DNA of 64,000 bases from Methanocalculus natronophilus (GTDB lineage Archaea; Halobacteriota; Methanomicrobia; Methanomicrobiales; Methanocorpusculaceae). Below the pieces are notes generated by a model, which made no database searches, had not been told where the DNA came from, and saw only the letters and a program-made list of their open reading frames with translations. The position numbers and the translations under genes were made by a program. This document shows positions 44,957-52,959 of the stretch, in pieces (position 1 is the first letter of the stretch; each line of letters begins with the position of its first letter). The DNA is taken from NCBI RefSeq assembly GCF_038751955.1, contig NZ_JBCEXH010000003.1:200740-264739 (forward strand), read 5' to 3'.

Positions 44957-45041
44957 TGCGAGGGACCGGATTCGAACCGGCGAACCCCTACGGGACTGGG
45001 TCCTAAGCCCAGCGCCTTTGGCCTGGCTTGGCAACCCTCGC
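44957..45041 (-). tRNA. tRNA-Leu (TAG)
   Basis: An 85-nt minus-strand cloverleaf. Acceptor GCGAGGG pairs with CCCTCGC, the anticodon stem CTGGG/CCCAG encloses a CTTAGGA loop with anticodon TAG, there is a long variable arm as in class II tRNAs, and the T arm is GCCGG-TTCGAAT-CCGGT. Discriminator A; no CCA encoded. Repeat copy 2 lies upstream of it. Confidence 0.93.
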
Positions 45042-45213
45042 TCAGCATGACACCTGTATTAGGTATGTAACCTGCACCAGGAATCAGCACCATGTATATC
45101 TGATCTCAAGAGATAAAAACAAAGCCCTTGTGCGCCCGCCCTCATAGTTTTGTGCCAGTATACGACGCCTATATGGTGTAGCCGTATATGTGCCTGTATA
45201 GATGCCAGTATCC

Positions 45214-45657
45214 GTGTTACGTTGGAAAAAGGGCTACTCGTATTTGCATATCTGATTAACCCCCCACCGCCCCTGCCCCGTCCGCAAGATGCTATCGCAA
45301 GTGAGGTTCGTGCCGGGTTGCCGCAGTTGCTGGCGCGGGAGGGGCGGGAGGGGCGGGAGGGGCGGGAGGGGCGGGATAGCTTCGTTTGGCGTGCCAGAAG
45401 CAGATACCACCCCGATTCCTTTGGAATCGCCTTTCAGGTTGCTCTCTCGAGCAAGGGTGTATCAGCTCTGTCAGCCAGTTCCTCTTCGCCTGACCCCGCC
45501 CCCCTATACCCGCGCCGCACCTGCTTCGCTCATTCACTCACTCACTCACATTGATCCGGCTGCTGCATCGGGCTCTCTACCCAGGCTCTCTGCCTGGGAT
45601 CTTTTCCAACGCTCCGAAGAATTCAGGAAAACACGAGCGATCAGAATTCTGGAGAAG
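45214..45657 (+). repeat. Dispersed GC-rich repeat element, copy 2
   Basis: About 444 bp, GTGTTACGTTGG to CAGAATTCTGGAGAAG, matching copy 1 over the whole length with small indels. Differences include an expanded G-rich tract, a longer ACTC microsatellite (45525-45550) and a duplicated CTCTCTACCCAGG stretch. The hairpin core is identical to copy 1. It fills the gap between tRNA-Leu and the AI-2E family gene; 45042-45213 has no gene. Confidence 0.85.
45341..45376 (+). repeat. Four tandem GGGGCGGGA units inside repeat copy 2
   Basis: The 9-nt unit stands four times in a row (45341-45376) preceded by a partial unit. Copies 1 and 3 have a single unit. The strand contains at least eight runs of three or more Gs, so it could fold as a G-quadruplex. 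Confidence 0.8.
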
Positions 45658-45668
45658 GTCAAAAAAGA

Positions 45669-46736
45669 TCAGGTCTCTATATTTTCCGAATTCTCCATAT
45701 TCTCCACATTTTCCATATTGTCCACATCTTCGCGTCTTTTTGCCTCTTTCAGCTCTCGTATAAGAACCACATACCCTGAGACGATTAAAGCAATAAAGAG
45801 CGGGCCGAGGACAAAACCGATGATCCCCATGATGGCAAGACCGCCAAAGAACCCTATCCACATAAGAAGCGGATTGAGCTTCGCCCGCATACCCATGATG
45901 AGCGGGCGGAAGACGAGATCAGGAACAGCACAGACGATAGGATACCCGACAAAAGCAATAAGCGCCGCACTCCTGAGATCTCCAATTGAGACGGCATAAA
46001 TCCCTAAAAAGAGCATCAGAAGCGACGGCCCGAGGATCGGCACAAGCTGGAAGAGTCCGGCAAGTGTTGCATAGAAGAGGACATAATCATACCCGAGGAA
46101 ATAAAAGAACGGAATTGCCAGGAGGAAGGTGATTAGTGCCGTTACAAAATGGACGACATAGATTGCATAGAGTGTTCCAACCGCAGTCTGTGACATCTCC
46201 CTGACACCGGCCTGGAGCCGTCCGGGAAGTGCCTCGACGATCTCAGCATATATCTCATCTCCCCTGTAGAGAAATGCCATCAGGGCCATCAAAAAGATTA
46301 AAATCTGGACTGCAATCATCGGAGCCTGATAAATCAGCCCAAGTGACCATGCCGAAAAACCATCAAGCTGCAGCATGATCCAGTCATTAATCTCGCTCTG
46401 GGCAACCGGGGCAGTTCCGACATCGCTGATTGTTCCCACCCAGGTGAGAATTGTATTGATGATATAGCTGATATAGTCCGCATGAGAATAGAAGACCGCA
46501 ATAGCAAAGCCTAGTGCAGAAATTGCAACCAGTACAACCAGTACAGCAATGAGAAACGCAGATACCGCAGGATTGATTACCCTTATGAACTGCCGTTGAA
46601 TCGGAAGAAGCACAACTGCAAGGGATGCAGCAAGGAGGATCACAGCCAGCAGCGGCCAGAATGCAAGGGCTGCTGCGATCATGATTGCGCCTATCGCGAT
46701 GACGACATACCTGTCAGGGTAGCCACCAATGGACAT
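45669..46736 (-). CDS. AI-2E family transporter (UPF0118-type membrane protein)
   Basis: A 355-residue membrane protein with seven to eight segments. FVTALITFLLAIPFFYFLGYDYVLFYATLAGLFQLVPILGPSLL is the conserved AI-2E family block, together with FRPLIMGMRAKLNPLLMWIGFFGGLAIMGIIGFVLGPL. Members export signalling molecules or exchange Na+ for H+, and the substrate here is unknown. ATG 46736 was chosen over TTG 46757. The last 14 or so residues (DNMENVENMENSENIE) come from tandem 9-bp repeats. Confidence 0.85.
   Translation of the reverse strand: MSIGGYPDRYVVIAIGAIMIAAALAFWPLLAVILLAASLAVVLLPIQRQFIRVINPAVSAFLIAVLVVLVAISALGFAIAVFYSHADYISYIINTILTWVGTISDVGTAPVAQSEINDWIMLQLDGFSAWSLGLIYQAPMIAVQILIFLMALMAFLYRGDEIYAEIVEALPGRLQAGVREMSQTAVGTLYAIYVVHFVTALITFLLAIPFFYFLGYDYVLFYATLAGLFQLVPILGPSLLMLFLGIYAVSIGDLRSAALIAFVGYPIVCAVPDLVFRPLIMGMRAKLNPLLMWIGFFGGLAIMGIIGFVLGPLFIALIVSGYVVLIRELKEAKRREDVDNMENVENMENSENIET
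45682..45726 (-). repeat. Five imperfect 9-bp repeats coding the AI-2E protein tail
   Basis: Units such as TTCTCCATA, TTCTCCACA, TTTTCCATA and TTGTCCACA follow one another from 45682 to 45726. On the coding (minus) strand they give three-residue repeats, ENM/ENV/ENS, an acidic tail. Confidence 0.75.
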
Positions 46737-46853
46737 ATACCATTCTGTTGCCGTCAATAGATAATAAGGTAGTCATATTCAGAGCTGTTTGATGTCTGAA
46801 TCATAAGGTTTTACTAGCTGCGCGATGATATAGAGAGACAATTCTGATGCGCA

Positions 46854-47339
46854 ATGTTTGAGGAAGTCAGTAGAATTGTGCTTGCTACTGCAACAGCCTG
46901 GATTCTGTTTCTCGTAATTGATGTATTCTTTCGCCTCCCTCAAAAAGGAGGAGTCAGCGGTGCAGAGGCAATAGGATCAGCAATCGAAGGCCGTGGCGGC
47001 AACCTGTATGGCGGACGGATGATTGGCAATATCGTCTCATCTCCTGATGCATCCGCAGGCATACTGCTTGCAGCCTGTGGCGTCTTTGTTGCCGGAATCC
47101 CAGGCGGCCTTGCAGCAGCAGCACTTGTCTATATCGGAAACCGTATCTGCCATGACCGGGGATATGCAGGCACAAGCGGGGCAGTCGTTGCTACCTTTGT
47201 TATCGCCGGCTTCATGCAGGCAGGGTTCCTGGCATCAGATTTTATCGTTGGATCAGTTCTTGCAGTCCTTACCATTCAGGGCATATCCCATATCCATGCA
47301 AGCCGTTTAATCGGAAGGCTCTGGAGGTGGAGAGCCTGA
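46854..47339 (+). CDS. ehaB: Energy-converting hydrogenase A subunit B (EhaB)
   Basis: A 161-residue membrane protein, matching EhaB by position and length. The start is MFEEVSRIVLATATAWIL, followed by glycine-rich GNLYGGRMIGNIV and four or so hydrophobic stretches. Eha couples H2 oxidation and the ion gradient to reduction of low-potential ferredoxin. It opens the operon; no ehaA-like gene precedes it. The subunit letters in this cluster rest on gene order and length compared with Methanothermobacter, as remembered, so they are inferences. A TATA-like ATGATATAG lies 26 bp upstream. Confidence 0.7.
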   Translation: MFEEVSRIVLATATAWILFLVIDVFFRLPQKGGVSGAEAIGSAIEGRGGNLYGGRMIGNIVSSPDASAGILLAACGVFVAGIPGGLAAAALVYIGNRICHDRGYAGTSGAVVATFVIAGFMQAGFLASDFIVGSVLAVLTIQGISHIHASRLIGRLWRWRA

Positions 47340-47575
47340 TTGCAGCAGTAATCTGCCTGACAATTGCCCTGTCTGGTGCTATACGTGCCATCATAGAGAG
47401 AGATACCCTTCTCCGCCTGCCGTATGTGAATGTCATGAATTTTGGCATCGCAGGTTTCATCGTTCTTCTCCTCCCCCATCCTCTCACTCTCGGGGTTGCG
47501 GCAGCCTATTTTATCGGTTCAACCCTTGAGGCAAACGCAATCGCAAGTGCCTATGCACGGAGGGAACAGCAGTGA
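47327..47575 (+). CDS. ehaC: Eha hydrogenase small membrane subunit (EhaC-like)
   Basis: An 82-residue membrane protein with two or three segments; start GTG with GGAGG just before it, overlapping ehaB by 13 bp. PYVNVMNFGIAGFIVLLL and AAAYFIGSTLEANAIASAYARREQQ match the small MnhE/F/G-like subunits in energy-converting hydrogenases. It lies third from the end of no known enzyme by itself, so identity comes from the operon. Confidence 0.68.
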   Translation: MESLIAAVICLTIALSGAIRAIIERDTLLRLPYVNVMNFGIAGFIVLLLPHPLTLGVAAAYFIGSTLEANAIASAYARREQQ

Positions 47576-47805
47576 TCGATGCTCTCATCCAGATTGCACT
47601 GGCTGTGCTGATCTTTTCCGGAGCAGTTGCTGCAACACTCTGGAAGAGCCCGTTTGATAAGCTGATTGGGATCTCAATTTTGACAGCAGGGATAATCCCC
47701 TTTATTGTCATGCGTGGATACCTTGATGTTGCAATTGTGGTCTCTCTGATTATTCCGGTGAGCACAATCTTTATTCTGCTCCTCCTTGGGAGGTCTGCCA
47801 GATGA
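47572..47805 (+). CDS. ehaD: Eha hydrogenase small membrane subunit (EhaD-like)
   Basis: A 77-residue protein with two to three segments (LIQIALAVLIFSGAVAATLW, then FIVMRGYLDVAIVVSLIIPV). It overlaps its neighbour by 4 bp on both sides. GTG start. It probably helps form the ion-translocating membrane arm. Confidence 0.68.
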   Translation: MIDALIQIALAVLIFSGAVAATLWKSPFDKLIGISILTAGIIPFIVMRGYLDVAIVVSLIIPVSTIFILLLLGRSAR

Positions 47806-48041
47806 ATGTTGAGTTCATCATTGGAATCGGCCTAATCATCCTCGGAACCGTGGCAACGGCCTGGCCCAGCCCGAAAACCTACATAACACGACTCATCAAC
47901 CTGGAGATACCGGCATTTGGTCTGCTCATCATCATGCTCTCCTTTGATGAGACAATAGCCCTTCTGACCTTCATCGCAGTCACGGTTATCACAACCTTCG
48001 TCTTTGTCCGGGTGATCGGCAAGAAGGAGGGGAGCGGATGA
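47802..48041 (+). CDS. ehaE: Eha hydrogenase small membrane subunit (EhaE-like)
   Basis: A 79-residue membrane protein with two to three segments; the pattern VEFIIGIGLIILGTVATAWPSPKTYITRLINLEIPAFGLLIIM is typical for the series of small MnhC/F/G-like subunits. Overlaps of 4 bp on both sides. Confidence 0.68.
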   Translation: MNVEFIIGIGLIILGTVATAWPSPKTYITRLINLEIPAFGLLIIMLSFDETIALLTFIAVTVITTFVFVRVIGKKEGSG

Positions 48042-48493
48042 TTATCCACCGTATCTCCCGGATCCTTTCAAATTTTGATAATCTCTCAAAGGTGTATGCG
48101 GTACTTGTTATCCTTGTTATGGCAGGCGGAATTATCAGCATCCCCTCATTTGACTACCAGGGAGACAGGCTCTACCCAAAGACCATAGACCGGGAGAGCC
48201 CGCTTGACCCCTATGACCGCGGCGGGGAGGGATCCGCCCCACCTGTGCTTGCAGCAGAGTATCCGGAAAACACCCCGTATCTTGGATACACGACTGCCTA
48301 TCTCTCCCCATTGGCTGTTCTGATAGCATCAAACACCCTGCATATGGGGACAACCATTGTATCACACCCGGGCGGGGTGATTGATGAGATCCTCTATGCC
48401 ACCCGGGGGCTGGACACCGTGGCTGAGACTGCAGTCCTCTTTATAGGGTTTGCAATTGCTGCATATCTCTTCAGAAGGAGGGATGATGCATGA
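48038..48493 (+). CDS. ehaF: Eha hydrogenase subunit F-like membrane protein
   Basis: A 151-residue protein with one membrane segment near each end (residues 22-40 and 125-145) around an extracytoplasmic loop rich in proline and charge (LYPKTIDRESPLDPYDRGGEGSAPPV). The order between ehaE and ehaG and its length fit EhaF. The loop would lie outside the membrane. Confidence 0.65.
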   Translation: MIIHRISRILSNFDNLSKVYAVLVILVMAGGIISIPSFDYQGDRLYPKTIDRESPLDPYDRGGEGSAPPVLAAEYPENTPYLGYTTAYLSPLAVLIASNTLHMGTTIVSHPGGVIDEILYATRGLDTVAETAVLFIGFAIAAYLFRRRDDA

Positions 48494-49092
48494 TAGAGAC
48501 GTTCCATATTGGACTCTATGCAGCTGCCCTCTGCATCATCATCGCATTCTTCTCCTTCATCAAGGAGAGCGATGACCTCCACCGCCTTATCCTGACAGAT
48601 CTCGCTGCCATCATGGCGCTCTTCCTGATCGCCCTTGTCGGCACCGATCTTGCAGAAGCACTGATCCTGCCCGGGCTTGTTGTTGCCATCTCCAAACTGA
48701 TGGCTCTCTCAGAGGTCTATATCATGAAAGAAGGCATCAGGCACAACAAGGAGAATAGTGTCCTTGATATTGAGGTGCTCAAAAGTGCCCCTGCCATTCT
48801 TGCGGCAATCCTTGTCATCTATGGTATCATCCTCTCGGGCTTCCCAGGTGGTGCAGTTGCAGGTGTCGGGATCATCTTCTATCTCATCTGCAAAGGCCAT
48901 AAAGAGAGATTTGAGCTTATCGAGACCGCAAGCGGGTATGCATGGGTTGGCTGGATGCTGGCTTTCTTTATCATGATCATCATCCCGTCCCAGTGGTTCC
49001 TTGCCATGATGCTCGCCGGGGGGGCTATCCTTCTGAAAGTAACAGCCAAACTCTCACTCATCGGTACCATGCGGGGTGACAACAATGTTTGA
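48490..49092 (+). CDS. ehaG: Eha hydrogenase subunit G-like membrane protein
   Basis: A 200-residue membrane protein with about six segments and charged residues inside them (KESDDLHRL, DLAAIMALFLIALVGTDLAEAL). It fits EhaG by length and order and should belong to the ion-pumping arm. It overlaps ehaF by 4 bp. Confidence 0.68.
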   Translation: MIETFHIGLYAAALCIIIAFFSFIKESDDLHRLILTDLAAIMALFLIALVGTDLAEALILPGLVVAISKLMALSEVYIMKEGIRHNKENSVLDIEVLKSAPAILAAILVIYGIILSGFPGGAVAGVGIIFYLICKGHKERFELIETASGYAWVGWMLAFFIMIIIPSQWFLAMMLAGGAILLKVTAKLSLIGTMRGDNNV

Positions 49093-49741
49093 TCTTTCTA
49101 TCGAGGGACCAGAACTCTTTGTCCTTCCCTTCGGCGATATTGTCCCCTACTTCAGCACCTACACAGCAGCACTTGCGGGTTTTGTTCTTGTCTTCATCAC
49201 TATTGCTGCTATCAGCCTGCCTGAGAAGCAGGTGGATATTGTCTTTGGCGGCGATGCGTATGTTGCAAAAGATATCGAGCCTGCTGATACGCGGTTTACG
49301 AGGTTCATGGCAGTTGCCTGTGGATTTGCAACATTTGGGGCGGTGGTAACAGGAGATGTCTTCAACTTCACCCTCTTTGCAGTCATGGTCGGGATCTGCA
49401 ATCTTGGTATTGTGGCAGCTTCACGCAACCGCCATGTCCTCAACGCTGCATTCCAGTACGGCCTTGTTGCATTGGTTGCATCAGTTCCGCTCTTCGGATC
49501 GGCAGCCATTATCCTGGCAACAACCGGAACACTCTCAATATGGACACTCGCCGGACTGGGTGCAGTTCCGCTCCTTGCAAAAATTCTCCTCATTCTCGGA
49601 GTGATGGGTGAAGGTATCGCACCGCTGTACATAGGAAAAGCCGAGATTATCAGGGCACAGGGGGCCCCGTTTGTCCTGATGATCCATTTCAGCTCGCTTA
49701 TGATCTTCCTCCGGGTGATTGAGATAGTAATGGTGATCTAG
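49085..49741 (+). CDS. ehaH: Eha hydrogenase subunit H-like membrane protein
   Basis: A 218-residue membrane protein with six to seven segments. It carries GDVFNFTLFAVMVGICNLGIVA and LAKILLILGVMGEGIAPLYIGK, resembling a short antiporter-like subunit. ATG 49085 was preferred to GTG 49076 because GGGGTGA lies just before it. It should take part in Na+ or H+ translocation that drives ferredoxin reduction. Confidence 0.7.
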   Translation: MFDLSIEGPELFVLPFGDIVPYFSTYTAALAGFVLVFITIAAISLPEKQVDIVFGGDAYVAKDIEPADTRFTRFMAVACGFATFGAVVTGDVFNFTLFAVMVGICNLGIVAASRNRHVLNAAFQYGLVALVASVPLFGSAAIILATTGTLSIWTLAGLGAVPLLAKILLILGVMGEGIAPLYIGKAEIIRAQGAPFVLMIHFSSLMIFLRVIEIVMVI

Positions 49742-49745
49742 AGCC

Positions 49746-49949
49746 ATGAAACGAATCATTCTTCAGGCAACAGCGCTCCTCTCCGGATTGCTGCTCATCG
49801 GCATCTCAGCAGGTGTCTATCTTGGGATGCTGACAACAGCTGTCGGGGCAGTCCTCTCCATCCTGGTATTCCCGGTCTTTCTCATCCCGATTGGACTTCT
49901 CCTCGCAAGCGAACTAACTGACGGTGACATTCCGTTTATGGGGTACTGA
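49746..49949 (+). CDS. ehaI: Eha hydrogenase small membrane subunit (EhaI-like)
   Basis: A 67-residue hydrophobic protein with two segments, starting MKRIILQATALLSGLLLIG and ending in an acidic tail. Position between ehaH and ehaJ and length match EhaI. It starts 4 bp after the previous stop. Confidence 0.65.
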   Translation: MKRIILQATALLSGLLLIGISAGVYLGMLTTAVGAVLSILVFPVFLIPIGLLLASELTDGDIPFMGY

Positions 49950-49955
49950 TTCATT

Positions 49956-50798
49956 ATGATCGAGATCATCATTGCTGCAATCTTCTTTGGCCTCCTCCTC
50001 CACGGAATTCACCGGAAGGTGATAGCCCGGGTGCAGTGTCGCCCAGGACCTCCCATCTGGCAGGATATCCTCCACACCTTCAAATTTCTCTTTAAGGAGA
50101 CCTGGATTCCGAAGACATCGAGCCAGGTGGTATATGTCGGCGTTGTTGCTATTCTCATCGCACTCTGGACAGCAGCGCTGATGGTGATCGTCACCCGCCA
50201 GAGCCTGCTCCTCCTCTTTGGATTCTATGTCATCCACAAGATTGTTGAGCACGGCATTGGTCTTGCGTCAGGCTCCCCATATACCAAGTTCGGGGCGATC
50301 AGGTCAGTCATCTCAGCCGCATCAGAGCTGCCACTCTTAGCAAGTGTCGCTCTCATCTACCTGATCACCGGATCCCTTATGCTCGGGGATATCGCCGAAT
50401 TCCAGGCCATACACGGCCCACTGATCATTGTTGCATTCCCCGCAGCATTCGCATTCTACATAATCATCCTCTCAAAAGTCCATTATGCCCCATTCTCGAT
50501 TGTCGAGGCAAAAGAACTTGTTTCCGGATACTGGACCGAGCACTTCGGAGCATGGCGGGGCCTGATGAACCTCGCGCTTGGATTGAAGACCTTTGTCCTT
50601 CTCTATACCTTTATCATCCTCTTTATCGGAACAGTCAGCCTGCCTGTCACGCTGCTGCTTGTACTGCTGCTGATGATCTCAATCTCGTTTGTCTGTGCAG
50701 CAACACCGATGCTCTCACCCTATGACTCGGTGACTATCCAGGTACTCACAACAGCCCTGATTGCACTCTACATCATCTACCTGGGGGTATTTGCATGA
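49956..50798 (+). CDS. ehaJ: Eha hydrogenase subunit J, NuoH-like
   Basis: A 280-residue membrane protein of the NuoH/HyfC type, with about eight segments. The signature RKVIARVQCRPGPPIWQDILHTFKFLFKE is the subunit-1 motif of complex I-related enzymes, and SIVEAKELVSGYWTEHFGAWRGLMN resembles its conserved acidic loop near the catalytic module. It links the hydrogenase module to the membrane arm. Confidence 0.85.
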   Translation: MIEIIIAAIFFGLLLHGIHRKVIARVQCRPGPPIWQDILHTFKFLFKETWIPKTSSQVVYVGVVAILIALWTAALMVIVTRQSLLLLFGFYVIHKIVEHGIGLASGSPYTKFGAIRSVISAASELPLLASVALIYLITGSLMLGDIAEFQAIHGPLIIVAFPAAFAFYIIILSKVHYAPFSIVEAKELVSGYWTEHFGAWRGLMNLALGLKTFVLLYTFIILFIGTVSLPVTLLLVLLLMISISFVCAATPMLSPYDSVTIQVLTTALIALYIIYLGVFA

Positions 50799-51043
50799 GC
50801 CTGATAAAATTCTCTCTTATTGCCGGAGCTGTATTCTACATCGGCTTATTCCTCATCGAAGGTACGGTTGAACCCGCCCTGCTCTCTGCTGGGATCATCG
50901 GGAGCGTGCTGCTGCTTGCGGTTATTGCAACGCTCTTTCTGCGTGATGAAGAGAAACTCAAAAAAGCCGAGATGATCCTTCTCTGGATCATCTGTTGTAC
51001 ATTTGCAGTATATGGCCTTCTTTTTGCAGGAGGAGTACTATGA
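50795..51043 (+). CDS. Eha hydrogenase small membrane subunit (EhaK- or EhaL-like)
   Basis: An 82-residue protein with three segments (KFSLIAGAVFYIGLFLIEG, SAGIIGSVLLLAVIATLFL, ILLWIICCTFAVYGLLF) and a charged RDEEKLKKAEM loop. Methanothermobacter has both ehaK and ehaL between ehaJ and ehaM; only one gene is present here. It overlaps ehaJ and ehaM by 4 bp. Confidence 0.62.
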   Translation: MSLIKFSLIAGAVFYIGLFLIEGTVEPALLSAGIIGSVLLLAVIATLFLRDEEKLKKAEMILLWIICCTFAVYGLLFAGGVL

Positions 51044-51420
51044 GCCAGTACCTGTATGAGCGAGATCTCAGGAGCATGAAGCTCCTTATACTTGAGAGCA
51101 GGCGCCATGATGCCGTAGCCAGGGAAGTTGCCACAATACTTGGTATAAAACGTCAGATGGTCAGAAAGATACTGATAGAGAAACTGGATATGGCGTTTCT
51201 TGAGAATATCCCTGCACGGTGTGATGCGGTTCGTTCCAGCGGAGATGAGATCTCAACTGTTCTTGGAATCCCGCTTCTCACACGTGCTCTCATGCTGCTG
51301 CCCAGGGAAGAGGGTGATCTGTTAGTGGACAAGACACAGAGAAAGATAAAAAATGGAGTTCAACGGGATGTTGCACTCAAAGAAGCAAGAGAAGAGATAC
51401 TGGAGTTGATCTCCAGATGA
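51040..51420 (+). CDS. ehaM: Eha hydrogenase subunit M-like (DUF1959) soluble protein
   Basis: A 126-residue soluble, helical protein, the first non-membrane one of the operon. AREVATILGIKRQMVRKILIEKLDMAFL resembles a helix-turn-helix, and DUF1959 proteins have this shape. It lies directly before the hydrogenase subunits. AGGAGGAG precedes the ATG at 51040; the longer frame from 50995 would overlap the previous gene. Role in the complex unknown. Confidence 0.7.
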   Translation: MSQYLYERDLRSMKLLILESRRHDAVAREVATILGIKRQMVRKILIEKLDMAFLENIPARCDAVRSSGDEISTVLGIPLLTRALMLLPREEGDLLVDKTQRKIKNGVQRDVALKEAREEILELISR

Positions 51421-51872
51421 GTGTCCTCCAGAGGCTGAAGAATCTGGTCAGGTCAAAATCGATCCATGTCACCTACATGAATGTCGGATCCTGCAATGGC
51501 TGTGATATTGAGATCCTCGCCTCTCTCTCTCCCCGCTATGATATTGAGCAGTACGGAATATATGTTCATAACAATCCCCGTGAAGCAGATATTCTCCTGA
51601 TAACCGGTGCATTCAGCCCGCAGTGGGAGGATAAGATCAGGCATGTCTGGGAGAAGATCCCCGAGCCCAAGGCCGCCATTGCCATTGGGAACTGCCCGAT
51701 CTCCGGATGTGTCTTTAACAGGCCGGGAACGCTTGTGGATCCCCCTGTTGCAAAACATATACCAGTTGCTGCTGAGATCCCGGGGTGCCCGCCGCGTCCC
51801 ACCGAGATCGTCAGCACCATTCTCTCGCTTGCACCGCAGATCTTTAAAGATTATGAGGAGAAGAGACGATGA
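51417..51872 (+). CDS. ehaN: Eha hydrogenase small subunit (EhaN)
   Basis: A 151-residue NiFe-hydrogenase small subunit of the NuoB type. GSCNGCDIEILA, GNCPISGC and PGCPPRP give the cysteines for the proximal [4Fe-4S] cluster. It passes electrons from the NiFe centre to the ferredoxin subunits. It overlaps ehaM and the large subunit gene by 4 bp each. Confidence 0.93.
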   Translation: MSVLQRLKNLVRSKSIHVTYMNVGSCNGCDIEILASLSPRYDIEQYGIYVHNNPREADILLITGAFSPQWEDKIRHVWEKIPEPKAAIAIGNCPISGCVFNRPGTLVDPPVAKHIPVAAEIPGCPPRPTEIVSTILSLAPQIFKDYEEKRR

Positions 51873-52954
51873 AAAAGACCGTTGACATATCACTTCCAGT
51901 CGGGCCGGTTCACCCGGTCTTCAAAGAGCCCTGCAGGATCAAGTGTGAGACACGGGGTGAGTATGTCCTGAGTGCCGAGGTGGAGCTTGGGTATGTAAAG
52001 AAAGGGATCGAGCGGATCATGAGAGGGAGACCCTGGCAGGAGGTAATGTTTCTCGCTGAACGGGTCTGCGGAATCTGCACGGTCATCCATAACTTCGTCT
52101 TCATCGAGGCTGTCGAGGCCATCAGCGATATTACACCACCAGAGCGGGCTGCATACCTCAGGGTGATCGTGAACGAACTTGACAGGATACAGAGCCATCT
52201 GCTGGCAAACTTTTCATATTGCTATACCATCGAGCATGAGACACTGGCAATGTACCTGCTGAACCTGCGAGAGACGGTGATGGATCAGCTCGAACTGATC
52301 ACCGGTGCCCGGGTCACCTGCGCCTATATGATCCCAGGCGGGGTCAGAAACGATCTCACCCCTGAAGCAGGCAAATCCCTGAAAGAAGCGCTCGATCATA
52401 TTGAATCTGAAATGACGCGTTTTGTGAATATTTTTGAGACAGGGCCCATGATTGCGCTTCGTTCAAAAGAGGTGGGTATCCTGACCAGGGAAGCTGCAGC
52501 CGAATCAAATGCGGTCGGCCCAACAGCCCGGGCAAGCGGGATCGACGTTGATCAGCGATCGTTTCATCCTACCTACCAGGCGCTTGGTTTTGCTCCTGTT
52601 GTCCGTTCTGAAGGTGACAACTATGCACGGATCATGGTCAGGTTCGAGGAGGTGCACCAGAGCATCGGCCTGATCAGGAAAGCTCTTTCGATAATGAAAG
52701 AGGGGCCGGTCCGGGGCGGAGGCACCATACAGGCAGGCTCAATCCAGCACCGGGGCGAGGCTCCACGAGGCGAACTCCTCTATGACATCGAGACCGACGA
52801 ATACGGGAGGATTCTCGAGATCGCGATCCAGACGCCGTCGATGCCAAATATCCAGGTATGTGCCCATGCGATGCTGAAAGATGCTCTCTCTGCTGCGGAT
52901 ATCACATCAATATTCATCAGCTCAGACCCCTGCATCGCCTGTACTGAGAGGTAA
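51869..52954 (+). CDS. ehaO: Eha hydrogenase large subunit (EhaO)
   Basis: A 361-residue NiFe large subunit related to NuoD. Both nickel motifs are intact: ERVCGICTVIHN at residues about 64-75 and DPCIACTER at the very end, so it should oxidise H2. The start LPVGPVHPVFKEP resembles other energy-converting hydrogenases. The protein ends right after the C-terminal CxxC, so any processing would remove only three residues or none. Confidence 0.95.
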   Translation: MKKTVDISLPVGPVHPVFKEPCRIKCETRGEYVLSAEVELGYVKKGIERIMRGRPWQEVMFLAERVCGICTVIHNFVFIEAVEAISDITPPERAAYLRVIVNELDRIQSHLLANFSYCYTIEHETLAMYLLNLRETVMDQLELITGARVTCAYMIPGGVRNDLTPEAGKSLKEALDHIESEMTRFVNIFETGPMIALRSKEVGILTREAAAESNAVGPTARASGIDVDQRSFHPTYQALGFAPVVRSEGDNYARIMVRFEEVHQSIGLIRKALSIMKEGPVRGGGTIQAGSIQHRGEAPRGELLYDIETDEYGRILEIAIQTPSMPNIQVCAHAMLKDALSAADITSIFISSDPCIACTER

Positions 52955-52959
52955 TATTT

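Noticed and set aside
45214-45657. tRNA-Leu-linked integrated element
   Set aside because: Copy 2 lies beside tRNA-Leu, but there is no integrase, no duplicated tRNA 3' end and the other two copies are not at tRNA genes.
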